NCBI GenBank assembly: GCA_946223355.1
Contig: CAMIPB010000004.1
Location: forward strand, 29,182-93,181
Length of the DNA stretch: 64,000 bases
Origin: an uncultured Corynebacterium sp.
GTDB taxonomy: Bacteria; Actinomycetota; Actinomycetes; Mycobacteriales; Mycobacteriaceae
Direction: 5' to 3'
The notes under the pieces: generated by a model
Told to the model about the DNA's origin: nothing
The model's input: only the letters and a program-made list of their open reading frames with translations
The model's database searches: none
Program-made: the position numbers and the translations under genes
Part shown: one piece after another, positions 23,432 through 33,684 of the stretch
Layout: every line of letters begins with the position of its first letter
How positions within the stretch are numbered: position 1 is the first letter of the stretch

Positions 23432-25093
23432 ATGAGTTCTGACCAGACGGACCAGCGTCAACCATCACTGCTTGATGCCTCCTGCGATAACTTTGTTCAC
23501 GATCTCGCGGCCCTCACCCCAACTGAAGCAACCGCCTGGGGTATTGAAGGCTACGAAGGAGAACTAGAGGACTTCTCCCCGGAATACTTCAACGCCATCG
23601 CTGACCGCACCCGCGACATGATCGCCGACCTTGACGCACTAGATGATTGCACCGACGAATCAGACGACGAAGACGACTTTGACGAAGTAGACATCGTTAC
23701 CGCAGCCGTGTTGCGCGACCGCCTTTGCCTCCAGCTTGACCTGCACCACCAAGGCGAGGACCTCCGCAACCTCAACAACATCACCTCACCCGTACAAACC
23801 ATCCGTGACACCCTCGTGCTCATGCCGCACGATACTGCGGAACAAGTAGATGCGATTCGCTCCCGGCTATCCAAAGTGGAAAAATCACTACAGGGATACC
23901 GCGAATCCCTAGCCGAAGCCGCAGCTCACGGCCATGTTTCAGCCACCCGTCAAATCAGCGAAGTTATTTCCCAATGCTCAGAGCTTGCGGACGCAGGATC
24001 CTTGCTGGAAAACCTTGGCGTGGCACCGGAATCACCAGAGGTAGAAGCTGCTAAGCGTGCCTTTAATGACTTCGCCTCTTGGCTCTCCAACGAACTCCAG
24101 CCCCAAGCACCCACCGAAGACGCAGTGGGCCGCGAACGCTACATGCTTTTCTCCAAACTTTGGGTAGGAGACACCGTGGACCTCGACGAGGCATACGAGT
24201 GGGGACTCCAGCGCCTCGAGGAAATCATCGCCGAGCAAAAACAGATTGCTACTCGTCTCTACGGTGCCGACTGCACCGTGCGCGAAGCCTTCCGCAAGCT
24301 CAACCAGGAAGAACGCTACATTCTTCACGGCACCGACGCGCTGCGCGAATGGATGCAAGGCGTGGCCGACCGCGTCATCGGTGACCTCAACGGAACAGCC
24401 TTTGAGATTCCAGAACCCGTACGCACCATTGAATGCTGCATCGACCCAGCTGGAACTGGCGGAATCTTCTACACCAGCCCTTCCGAAGACTTCACCCGCC
24501 CCGGCCGCATGTGGTGGTCCGTACCCGCCGGCCAAGAAGTGTTCCACACCTGGCAAGAACTCACCACAGTTCACCACGAAGGCGCGCCGGGCCACCACCT
24601 CCAGATCGGTCAGACCCTCATGGAAAATGACCTCAACCTGTGGCGTCGAGTAGCGTGCTGGAACTCCGGCCACGGTGAAGGCTGGGCGCTCTACGCCGAA
24701 CAACTCATGGCTGACCTCGGCTACATGGACGACGAAGGCTACCGCATGGGACTTCTCGATGCCCAGCGTATGCGCGCTGCACGCGTGGTAGCGGACATCG
24801 GTGTACACCTGAAAAAGAAACTTCCAGACGCAAACGCTACCTGGGACGCAGCGCACGTCAAATCATTCATGCGCGAAAATTCCGCCATGGATGATGCCAA
24901 CCTTAACTTCGAAGTAAACCGTTACTTAGGATGGCCCGGCCAGGCACCGTCCTATTCCCTCGGCGAGCGTATCTGGAAAAATACTCGCGATGAAGCCCTC
25001 GCGCAGGGCATGACGGAAAAGGAATTCCACTCCAGCGCACTGGCATTGGGTTCTATTCCGTTGTCCATCCTGCGTGAGCGCCTGTTGGACTAA
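23432..25093 (+). CDS. DUF885-family metallopeptidase-like protein
   Basis: A 553-aa cytoplasmic protein of the DUF885 family. The zinc-site signature TTVHHEGAPGHHLQIGQ is near residue 385, followed by NSGHGEGWALYAEQLMADLG, both conserved in this family and resembling M32-type carboxypeptidases. An acidic stretch (ESDDEDDFDEVD) lies near residue 75. It probably cleaves peptides, but no substrate is established. A -10-like TAGACT is 8 nt before the ATG. The 190-bp region upstream holds the two ROK operators and a doubtful 45-codon frame. Confidence 0.85.
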   Translation: MSSDQTDQRQPSLLDASCDNFVHDLAALTPTEATAWGIEGYEGELEDFSPEYFNAIADRTRDMIADLDALDDCTDESDDEDDFDEVDIVTAAVLRDRLCLQLDLHHQGEDLRNLNNITSPVQTIRDTLVLMPHDTAEQVDAIRSRLSKVEKSLQGYRESLAEAAAHGHVSATRQISEVISQCSELADAGSLLENLGVAPESPEVEAAKRAFNDFASWLSNELQPQAPTEDAVGRERYMLFSKLWVGDTVDLDEAYEWGLQRLEEIIAEQKQIATRLYGADCTVREAFRKLNQEERYILHGTDALREWMQGVADRVIGDLNGTAFEIPEPVRTIECCIDPAGTGGIFYTSPSEDFTRPGRMWWSVPAGQEVFHTWQELTTVHHEGAPGHHLQIGQTLMENDLNLWRRVACWNSGHGEGWALYAEQLMADLGYMDDEGYRMGLLDAQRMRAARVVADIGVHLKKKLPDANATWDAAHVKSFMRENSAMDDANLNFEVNRYLGWPGQAPSYSLGERIWKNTRDEALAQGMTEKEFHSSALALGSIPLSILRERLLD

Positions 25094-25121
25094 GGCTAGG
25101 GTTTAGCGTTTTAGCCTGCGG

Positions 25122-25865
25122 CTATTGGTGGAGCAGCTCCGGTAACACAGTGGCCGCGGTGCCCTGCAAAACTACGCTGGACAAGGATGAAAGTTCAGTG
25201 GGTTGCCTGGTTACTTCAATAATGAACGCATGATTGTGGACTGCGATCAACGGCAAGGAAGCGGCAGGTTGCACCACACCTGACGTGCCCACAATAACTA
25301 CGACATCTGCCCGCGCCATATTGTCTTCGGCGCGTTCCCATTCACGGTGAGGTAAAGGTTCTCCAAACCACACCACCCCTGGACGGATAAGGTTCTTGCA
25401 CAGCGGGCACGTTGGGGGAGTCAAGCGCTCTATGGGTTCCTCCGGAAAATCCACTGCGCCACGCCACGGACGTGCGCACACGCAACAACGAAAATCGAAC
25501 AAGGAACCGTGGAGATGGACAGTATCGGTGAAACCACCGCGCTCATGTAGATTGTCAATGTTTTGGGTGGTGACGGTAACCGGGCGCGTGCTCGCAAAAT
25601 CAGCGATAGCCTTGTGCCCCGCATTCGGTTCTGCACGGTTGACCAACTGGGCCCGCCACAAATACCACGCCCACATCTGTTCAGGGCGCACTGCCCACGA
25701 ATCTATAGACGCCAACGCCGTGGGATCCACGTTTTCCCACACGCCGGTTTCTGCGTCCCGATAGGTTGCAATTCCAGAATCTGCACTCATCCCAGCGCCG
25801 GTAAAAAAGTGCACATGTTGCGCCTGGGCAACCGCCTTGCGTGCCCGGTCTAGATCCGTATCCAT
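25122..25865 (-). CDS. Sirtuin (Sir2) NAD-dependent protein deacylase
   Basis: A 247-aa sirtuin: NAD-binding GAGMSADSGIATYRDAETG, catalytic-loop TQNIDNLHERGG and His in VHLHGS, and a zinc site with Cys pairs in CCVCARPW and CPLCKNLIRPG. It removes acyl groups from lysine using NAD. The order of residues places it near CobB/class III enzymes, though succinyl specificity cannot be decided here. Its ATG overlaps the stop of the AbrB-type gene by 1 bp, so the two are co-translated. Confidence 0.9.
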   Translation of the reverse strand: MDTDLDRARKAVAQAQHVHFFTGAGMSADSGIATYRDAETGVWENVDPTALASIDSWAVRPEQMWAWYLWRAQLVNRAEPNAGHKAIADFASTRPVTVTTQNIDNLHERGGFTDTVHLHGSLFDFRCCVCARPWRGAVDFPEEPIERLTPPTCPLCKNLIRPGVVWFGEPLPHREWERAEDNMARADVVVIVGTSGVVQPAASLPLIAVHNHAFIIEVTRQPTELSSLSSVVLQGTAATVLPELLHQ

Positions 25866-26935
25866 CAGCGTCGCCCCTTCTTAAATAGTGAAATAAGCTG
25901 CGGTAAATAACCAGCAACTGCGAGCACAGCAACCAGCCTAATAATCTGAATTGCTACAACAGCAGGACCCGCGCCACCTTCAGACGACAACGCCAACACC
26001 GTCTCCAACGCACCCGGGCTCGTGGCTAAGTATGCCTCAAAATACGAAATATCCAGCCAGTGCATTAAAGGCCACGCCGTCAGCGCACAAATACCGATAA
26101 CCGCCACAATAAACAAAACCGTCGCGGGCAACTGCTGGGCAAAACGCTTCAAAGCCGGAACAGACAAACCACCGCCACACACCCAGCCGATAGAAAGAAA
26201 TGACAAGGCACGGAAGAACTCAGGAGGCTGCATCGTCACTCCTTCCGGCAACAAAAAGGAGATCACAACTGTTAAAAGCATGGGGCCTAAAACGGTTGCC
26301 ACCGGCAGACGAATCCACTTGCCTACATGCTCACCCAGTGCCGCAACCAAAACGCACAACACCACGACCCACCACACAAACTCAGGGTTAGCATGCGTAA
26401 CGGAACCGGTATTGGAAGTTAGTAATCCAGCCACGATCGGCAAGGTCACGGACACCGTGAGCAAACGAAGATACTGCGTCAGTGCCACATAACGGAAGTC
26501 TGCTCCCAGCTCGTCTGCGAGCATAGGCATCATCGACGCACCACCGGGCAACATAGACAGGATTCCAGTTTCCTGGCTCACCGCCTTAGGCTGCGCTCGA
26601 TGCAACATCACTCCTCCGACCACCCCCACCATGATGGTCACCAAAGAAATCACTAAGCCAGGGACAACAAAACCCGCCAAAGTTCCCACCGCTATACCGG
26701 TTAGTGGAAGAGCCGCCAATATGCCAATGAAGCCACGGGCGAAAGCATAAAAATGGTGGTTGATGTGTAGCTCTTTGCCGGTCACCAAAGCCATCGCAGC
26801 TGAAACAATAATGGCCGCAACAATCCAAGCCGCCGGTACATTCACATGGTTAAACCACAAACCCAACACGACAGAAACAGGAACAACGATTGCCCAACGT
26901 GCCGCTACACTAGTATCAAACAATTGCTGCCTCAT
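25865..26935 (-). CDS. AbrB-type (AmoA-like) membrane protein
   Basis: About 356 aa from ATG 26935; the frame continues to 27019 but would then cross the divergent TSUP gene. There are ten or so transmembrane helices in two halves, each with the AbrB duplication pattern (ETGILSMLPGGASMMPMLAD in the first, and SYFEAYLATSPGALETVLAL in the second). The family was once called putative ammonia monooxygenase and is now seen as a transporter or regulator of unknown substrate; nothing supports ammonia oxidation here. Confidence 0.8.
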   Translation of the reverse strand: MRQQLFDTSVAARWAIVVPVSVVLGLWFNHVNVPAAWIVAAIIVSAAMALVTGKELHINHHFYAFARGFIGILAALPLTGIAVGTLAGFVVPGLVISLVTIMVGVVGGVMLHRAQPKAVSQETGILSMLPGGASMMPMLADELGADFRYVALTQYLRLLTVSVTLPIVAGLLTSNTGSVTHANPEFVWWVVVLCVLVAALGEHVGKWIRLPVATVLGPMLLTVVISFLLPEGVTMQPPEFFRALSFLSIGWVCGGGLSVPALKRFAQQLPATVLFIVAVIGICALTAWPLMHWLDISYFEAYLATSPGALETVLALSSEGGAGPAVVAIQIIRLVAVLAVAGYLPQLISLFKKGRR

Positions 26936-26979
26936 CTTAGCTTTGCTACCACCATGTTGTTCACAACAATTCAATAGCT

Positions 26980-26985
26980 TAGTCT
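26980..26985 (+). promoter_or_regulatory. Probable -10 box, leaderless TSUP gene
   Basis: TAGTCT ends 6 nt before the ATG at 26992. Confidence 0.45.
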
Positions 26986-26991
26986 GAGCGC

Positions 26992-27789
26992 ATGGAGATT
27001 GGCCTATCAACCTGGGCAATACTAATCGGTACGGCAGGAATAGCAGGATGGGTGGACGCCGTTATCGGCGGCGGTGGACTGGTACTCATCCCCGTTATCC
27101 TTGCCGTATTCCCACAATTGGCACCGGCGGTAGCCCTGGCTACTAACAAACTTGCGGCGGTTTCTGGAACTGGCTCAGCCGCTTTTACCCTGGTCCGCAA
27201 AGTCAGGCCTCCACGCGGCGAACTCATCCGATTCGGTCTCATCGCAGCCGTGTGTTCAGGCCTAGGCGCGTTGTGCGTGTCTGTTATTGATGCCGCCATC
27301 ATGCGCCCAGTCATCATTGTTTTGATGCTTGCGGTCGGGCTATTCGTTGTTTTTAAACCATCATTCGGCAGTGGCGAGGAAACAAGCGCGGAAGTAACCC
27401 GACGAGGTTGGCGGACGTGGGTATCGCTGGCGGCTGTAGCAGCCATTGCTTTCTATGACGGCGTCTTCGGTCCTGGTACCGGAATGTTTCTCATCATGGC
27501 GTTTACCGCCATTTTTTCCCAGACTTTCCTGCAATCAGCCGCCATGTCAAAGGTCGTGAACACCGCCACCAACTTTGGAGCACTTGTCGTGTTCATTGCT
27601 GGCGGCCACATGTGGTGGACACTGGGAATAATTCTCGCCATAGCCAACATCATCGGCGCACAGCTCGGTGCCCGCACGGTCCTAGGCGGCGGCACCAAGC
27701 TTATCCGTTACGCCCTGCTCACACTGGTGTTAGTAATGAGTGTTTACCTCACCTTGCAGCAGGTCGGAATACTCAACCAATCACAGTAG
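26992..27789 (+). CDS. TSUP (TauE/SafE) family sulfite/organosulfonate exporter
   Basis: A 265-aa membrane protein with about eight helices and the TauE/SafE hallmarks: GIAGWVDAVIGGGGLVLIPV near the start, FYDGVFGPGTGMFLIMAF in the middle and GAQLGARTVLGGG late. The family moves sulfite, sulfoacetate or similar anions. It is divergent from the AbrB-type gene; the substrate is not indicated by context. Confidence 0.85.
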   Translation: MEIGLSTWAILIGTAGIAGWVDAVIGGGGLVLIPVILAVFPQLAPAVALATNKLAAVSGTGSAAFTLVRKVRPPRGELIRFGLIAAVCSGLGALCVSVIDAAIMRPVIIVLMLAVGLFVVFKPSFGSGEETSAEVTRRGWRTWVSLAAVAAIAFYDGVFGPGTGMFLIMAFTAIFSQTFLQSAAMSKVVNTATNFGALVVFIAGGHMWWTLGIILAIANIIGAQLGARTVLGGGTKLIRYALLTLVLVMSVYLTLQQVGILNQSQ

Positions 27790-27795
27790 AAAGGC

Positions 27796-28449
27796 CTAGC
27801 CACGGCACAAAGGCGTGACGTCAGAACGTCCACCAGTCATAGGAACAGTGAGGAACGTACATGGATTCCATCCGCGCCAAGCAATAACGTTCTTCACCTT
27901 CTTCCACTCCTGGGGCGTTAGCTCAGGCGAACGGGATAACACAAAGCCCGACAAACGGTTAGGGTCACCCACAACCGCAAGTGAATAGTCATCTGCCAAA
28001 TAGGTGACGCGGTAGTTGGTCTTGCCGTTTTCATCCTGGAAAGGAACCCCGGGGAAATTTACGCGTAGGGATTTACCCGATTTCACCTTCGCACTGCCTT
28101 CAATTTCAGACTTTTCACCCGAGTAGGTTACGCAGGTATTCTTCACTCCCACAGTCTTTGAATTCAGTACTGAATACTGCGCCTTTACGTCACGCGCACA
28201 CTGCAAAGTAAACGGCTGTGGAACCGCTGCCACCTGGTACCACGTGCCAGAATACTTCTCTAAGTCAAGCTCACGGCTAGTCTCCGGAAGCTTAGAGCCA
28301 GGCACATCGAGCACTTTCTGCGCCACCTGGCTAGAGCCGCCAAATACTCGGCCGCCATTAGTCGGATCCGCTGCGGCGTGAGGGGCAAGCATCGTGCATA
28401 AGCTCACTGCCACCAAAGTTGCTGCCGACGCCTTCTTCAAACCAAACAT
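27796..28449 (-). CDS. Secreted lipocalin-family protein
   Basis: A 217-aa protein with a signal peptide (cleavage after PHAAA, about residue 27). The mature part is a lipocalin of the Blc type: GTWYQVAAVPQPF, then NTCVTYSG, YRVTYLADDYSLAVVGDPNR and LSRSPELTPQEW. Blc proteins bind fatty acids or lysophospholipids. Unlike many it lacks a lipobox, so it should be free outside the membrane. Four Cys may form two disulfides. It is convergent with the TSUP gene, 6 bp apart. Confidence 0.85.
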   Translation of the reverse strand: MFGLKKASAATLVAVSLCTMLAPHAAADPTNGGRVFGGSSQVAQKVLDVPGSKLPETSRELDLEKYSGTWYQVAAVPQPFTLQCARDVKAQYSVLNSKTVGVKNTCVTYSGEKSEIEGSAKVKSGKSLRVNFPGVPFQDENGKTNYRVTYLADDYSLAVVGDPNRLSGFVLSRSPELTPQEWKKVKNVIAWRGWNPCTFLTVPMTGGRSDVTPLCRG

Positions 28450-28544
28450 TAATATCTCTTTCCCGAACTATTGCACTATCAAAAACAAAACTATCTCAAT
28501 GAGCGAAACCGTGAACTCGAGAGTAGTGATGAAAACAGGACTAG

Positions 28545-29618
<1,074 letters not shown>

Positions 29619-29629
29619 CCAGAACCTTT

Positions 29630-31123
29630 CTAACTGGCCCGCTGGTAGCGGCGGTTATCCCCGGGGTTTGTAGTTGGTCCGTCCCGGGTTGCCTGTTCGA
29701 ATACTCTGTGTCCCGGTGAGCCCCGCCGGGTCACCGAGGTGTTAAACCGCATCGGCCCGCCACGCGGTGAAACCCACCCGACGTCACCGGTGCTGGTGTC
29801 GCGATCGAAGTACCCTAATCCGCCGCGTCCGTCACGCTGGTCATTGTTGTCAGTGTGGTGGTTGCGGCAAAGCAGGGTGAGGTTTTCAATGTCCGTGCGG
29901 CCGCCGTGTGCGAAGGCAACGAGGTGGTGAATGTCGCAGTAAGCGGCTGGTATCGTGCATCCGGGTGCAGAGCAGAACGTTTCCAGCGCGGCCAGAACCA
30001 TCTTTTGTTCAAAGGTAGCTGCTCGGCGCTTTTGCGCGAATGCGAGTGGTAACTTCTTGGCACCATTCATGACCAATGCGTAGTCAGTGCCACCGATGCC
30101 GTTGAGTAGAACTTCCAAGGCGTTGAGTTCGTGACCGGTGTTGGTGACAAAGCGTGTGCCTTCATCGAACTCCACAAAATCCTTCACCGTGCCCGTGATG
30201 ACCAACGCCGTGCCAGCGCCGCTGCGCGCTCGGCCGGGGCTATCTAAGAACTGGCCTGCAATGAAACCTAATTGGTCAGCCATACGCTGACCCATTGTCC
30301 GGTTATCTTCACTGGGCTCAGCCTTAGTGTTAGCGCCCGCGTTTCGCCCAGCAGCCAATGCTGCCGATAGTTTCGCAGCCATCCCTCCAGGCAGATAGCC
30401 GCCAATTTTCACGCCACCGTCGGAGTCTGGCCGTGACATCCAGAACTCACGCTTTTTCATAGCTGCCAGGGGGTCTTTCTTGCCAGCTGGGGTGCGTCCT
30501 GCCCGGTTGGCTTTCTTGACCTGCTCGCGCAACCACTGACGCAGGTCAGACACCTCACGCACCGCAGCCTGTTCCAGCGCCAGCGAATACATCTTCGGCC
30601 GTGAAGGATTGGAATGCTCGTTCAAGTTCCGCAGCTCCAACTCAATCGCCCGCATCTTGTCCGCTTTCACCCGCAGTGCCGCTTCCCGTGCCCGAGCCTG
30701 CTGCTCGCGGTCTTCTTCCAAACGGTGCTGTTCTTCACGGCGGGCCTTTTCCATCAGGGTCTCACGCTCAACGTCGGTAGCCCCCACACCTTCAAAGTCA
30801 GAGGCTTTCACCTCGCGCGCTTCAAGCGCACCGTACAAAGATGAGGCCGCACGAAGCCGCGCCACCGCGTCAGAAAAAGAAATATCCAGCGTGCGCACCA
30901 AATAATCTCGCGTCGACGTTGTTCCCACACGACGTCCCGCATCTTCCTGGTCCGCCAACCACGCGAACCGCGCATCTACTGCAGCCTTTAGCCCCATCAG
31001 GGATTCCAGCGCCACCATGGCGTCCTCGGCCTCGCCGAAACCATCAAAAGAGGAAGATTCTAGAGCCTCACGAATAGCGGATAGTGACTCACCTATCCGC
31101 TCCACGTGCTCCTGAATCTTCAT
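29630..31123 (-). CDS. DUF222 (13E12-type) HNH endonuclease-like protein
   Basis: About 497 aa from ATG 31123, preceded by AAGGGG. The N-terminal 130 residues and the middle are DUF222; residues about 130-175 are a charged coiled coil (EEQHRLEEDREQQARAREAA). The C-terminal HNH nuclease motif has zinc Cys and His: CSAPGCTIPAAYCDIHHLVA, then LTLLCRNHHTDNND. The family (M. tuberculosis 13E12 repeats) is common and repeated in actinobacteria, with unknown function and possible mobility. A paralogue lies at 47145. Confidence 0.85.
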   Translation of the reverse strand: MKIQEHVERIGESLSAIREALESSSFDGFGEAEDAMVALESLMGLKAAVDARFAWLADQEDAGRRVGTTSTRDYLVRTLDISFSDAVARLRAASSLYGALEAREVKASDFEGVGATDVERETLMEKARREEQHRLEEDREQQARAREAALRVKADKMRAIELELRNLNEHSNPSRPKMYSLALEQAAVREVSDLRQWLREQVKKANRAGRTPAGKKDPLAAMKKREFWMSRPDSDGGVKIGGYLPGGMAAKLSAALAAGRNAGANTKAEPSEDNRTMGQRMADQLGFIAGQFLDSPGRARSGAGTALVITGTVKDFVEFDEGTRFVTNTGHELNALEVLLNGIGGTDYALVMNGAKKLPLAFAQKRRAATFEQKMVLAALETFCSAPGCTIPAAYCDIHHLVAFAHGGRTDIENLTLLCRNHHTDNNDQRDGRGGLGYFDRDTSTGDVGWVSPRGGPMRFNTSVTRRGSPGHRVFEQATRDGPTTNPGDNRRYQRAS

Positions 31124-31214
31124 TGGTCGATCCCCTTGTCCCAATTTCCCCTAACGCCCTCCACCCTATACGAACACCCATTCGCCCACAACCCCCTCAC
31201 CAAACTTTTTTCAC

Positions 31215-33590
31215 CTACATACGGTTCTTTGTTCTACTTGTTGCCACTGCCGTCCACGGATCCTCCGGCCACGGGTGCTTCGGGTACCGACCTCGCATTT
31301 CCGCACGCACCTGCGCATACGGCCCCTCCCAAAAGCTGCGCAAATCATCAGTCACCGCCAACGGTCGCCCCGCTGGTGAGAGCAAGTGAAACAGCACCGG
31401 CACCCCGCACAGCTCGGGTGACTCCGCCAGCCCAAAACACTCCTGCAACTTCACGCGCACCACCGGGCGACCTTCGGCATAAGACACCCGCATCCGCGAA
31501 CCCGACGGCACCTCTAGCCGCTCCGGCGCCAACTCATCCATCCGCGCCGCTTCTGGCCACGGCAGCAATCGTTGCAGCGCCGCGTGCATATCTACTTTGC
31601 TTATCGACGCCCCCTTGGCCACCGCCTCCAGGTCCGGCCCCAGCCACATCATCGGGTCGGCGTCCGCCACGCAAGGCCACGGCGCGCCAACCTTGTCATG
31701 CAAGAAATCCATCCGTTCCCGCAGTCCCTGCGCCGCATCTGACCAGGTGAACATGCCCAGTCCATCTGAGGAAATCCCTGCCGCCAGCGCTGCCGCCGCG
31801 TCCTCAACGCCTACCGCTACTGGCGTCGCTGACAGTTCAATCGCGCCCACTGCGCGCACCTTCCGCCCGCGCACTTTGCCGCCGACGACCGATGCCGTCA
31901 CCGTCTCCGTTACGCCAACTACGTCTGTGGCCGCCGCTTCCGTCAACGCAGCACCCGCCCGCACCGTCGCCCCGGCGCGCCCTTCACGCGAAGCTGCCCG
32001 GGTTACCTCCGCTACCGCGATCCACTCATGCCCACGCAACCCCGAATCAGCTGGCACAAACACTCTGCTGCCGGACGCGAGCAGGTATTCGCCTTCGCTT
32101 TCCTTCCGTGCCACCCAACCCGGATACGCCAGTGCCACGATGATGCCCGGGTCCGCGCAGCCAGCGAACTGACCCTCACCAGCAGGGACCAACTTTCGCA
32201 ACCGTGCCACTTCACCGGATGCCGCCCGCGCCCGCGCCACATCTCCCGACGGCGAGTCCGCCAACACCGCCACCGTTTCCGCAGCACTCGGCCCGCATTC
32301 CACGAGCGCGCGGCCCAGGCGTGGGTCCATCGGCAGCTTTGCTAATCGACGCCCCATCTCTGTCACCGCGCCCGATTCATCCACGGCCGAAAGGCCACGC
32401 AAGACCCCGACGGCGTCGGCAAGCGCCTGCGGTGGTGGGGAAGTAAACAGCGGCAGTTCCTCGCCGCCTGGGGTGCCCCAACATGCCATGTGTAGTGCCG
32501 CCTGGGTGAGGTCTGACGTGGCGATTTCCGGCGTGATATCTGCTGCCGCGTTGGCATAGTCCGCGGCCGCAAAAGCGCGCAACACCACACCCGGCCCCTC
32601 ACGCCCGGCGCGGCCCGCACGCTGGTCCAGGGTAGATTTCGCGCCGGAGATGGTCACCAATCCCGTCATTCCGCGCGCCGCATCGCGCCGGGGCACACGG
32701 GACAGTCCTGAGTCCACCACGATGCGCACGCCCGGCACCGTCAGCGAGGATTCCGCAATCGACGTCGCCACCACCACCCGCGGCGTATCGCTATCACGTA
32801 GCGCGGCGTCTTGTTCGCTGGAACTTAATCGCCCATGCAGCGGCAGTCCCACCACACCCGCGGGCAACAAGCCAAGCACTTCCTCTACTTCGCGCACGCC
32901 CGGTACGAACACCAGCGCCGATTCCGCGCGCCGTGCCACCGCGTCCGCCGCTAACGTTGCCAGGTGTCCCAGGTATTCGCGCGTGCAACCACGCTCGCTG
33001 ACCCGTCCGGGGTGTGGCGCATACTCAATCTCCAACGGGTGCGTCACCGCGGGCGTGGACAGTACCTGCGCATTCAAATGCTCGGCAAACGCCGCTGCAT
33101 TCAACGTCGCGGACATTGCCACGAGCGCGAAGTCATCGCGCAGCTGCGCCAGCTCCAACGCCATGGCGAGCACCAAGTCTGAGTCCAGCTGCCGCTCGTG
33201 CACCTCGTCGATGGCTACGCAGGCCACACCCTCCAACGCGGCGTCGGTAAGCAACCGCCGCAACAGTACACCCGGCGTGACAAATTCCACCAATGACCCG
33301 GGCTTATGCTCGCCGCGGATGGAATAGCCCACGCGATCGCCCACCGCACTGCCGTCCAGCTTTGCCAACCGACGCGCCGCCGCCCGCACCGCCACCCTGC
33401 GTGGTGCGGTAACAATGACCTTGCCTTCCGACGCCCAGTTGGCCAACGCCGGCGGCACCAGCGTCGTCTTACCCGTACCCGGCGGTGCCTGCACCACCAG
33501 GGTGTTGGACTGCTCCAACAACCTCGGCAACCGCCCAATCGAATCAGCAACTGGCAAGCCGGCACCGATGCGGGAGAGGTTAAAAGTCAT
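31215..33590 (-). CDS. hrpB: ATP-dependent helicase HrpB
   Basis: A 791-aa DEAH-box helicase. Motifs: Walker A VQAPPGTGKTTLVPP, Walker B DEVHERQLDSD, motif III MSATLN, motif V/VI RVVVATSIAESSLTVPGVR and DQRAGRAGREGPG, then the helicase-associated and HrpB C-terminal domains ending in HLLSPAGRPLAVTDDLRSFW and PWPEDPWTAV. Length fits the family (about 800 aa). It unwinds RNA or DNA; the cellular role in bacteria is not well defined. Dense antisense frames here are shadows of the GC-rich codons. Confidence 0.93.
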   Translation of the reverse strand: MTFNLSRIGAGLPVADSIGRLPRLLEQSNTLVVQAPPGTGKTTLVPPALANWASEGKVIVTAPRRVAVRAAARRLAKLDGSAVGDRVGYSIRGEHKPGSLVEFVTPGVLLRRLLTDAALEGVACVAIDEVHERQLDSDLVLAMALELAQLRDDFALVAMSATLNAAAFAEHLNAQVLSTPAVTHPLEIEYAPHPGRVSERGCTREYLGHLATLAADAVARRAESALVFVPGVREVEEVLGLLPAGVVGLPLHGRLSSSEQDAALRDSDTPRVVVATSIAESSLTVPGVRIVVDSGLSRVPRRDAARGMTGLVTISGAKSTLDQRAGRAGREGPGVVLRAFAAADYANAAADITPEIATSDLTQAALHMACWGTPGGEELPLFTSPPPQALADAVGVLRGLSAVDESGAVTEMGRRLAKLPMDPRLGRALVECGPSAAETVAVLADSPSGDVARARAASGEVARLRKLVPAGEGQFAGCADPGIIVALAYPGWVARKESEGEYLLASGSRVFVPADSGLRGHEWIAVAEVTRAASREGRAGATVRAGAALTEAAATDVVGVTETVTASVVGGKVRGRKVRAVGAIELSATPVAVGVEDAAAALAAGISSDGLGMFTWSDAAQGLRERMDFLHDKVGAPWPCVADADPMMWLGPDLEAVAKGASISKVDMHAALQRLLPWPEAARMDELAPERLEVPSGSRMRVSYAEGRPVVRVKLQECFGLAESPELCGVPVLFHLLSPAGRPLAVTDDLRSFWEGPYAQVRAEMRGRYPKHPWPEDPWTAVATSRTKNRM

Positions 33591-33684
33591 GCCTGTTATT
33601 ATGCCCGGTATCGAGTAGCGATGATTTTAGCTTTTGATAAAAGACGATTGACTTTCAGCCTGCGATGGGTACCCCATAGTGAAT

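Noticed and set aside
23305..23442. Possible 45-codon gene starting MSMKWATEAEKCEEW before DUF885
   Set aside because: Begins inside ROK operator 2, has no ribosome site and runs into the DUF885 start; no support beyond being open.
24032..24856. 274-codon minus-strand frame
   Set aside because: Fully antisense to the DUF885 gene, which has the conserved zinc motif; no ribosome site or recognisable domain.
25094..25116. AGGCTA/TAGCCT inverted repeat after DUF885 as a terminator
   Set aside because: Only a 6-bp stem with an AT-rich loop and no U-tract; too weak to call.
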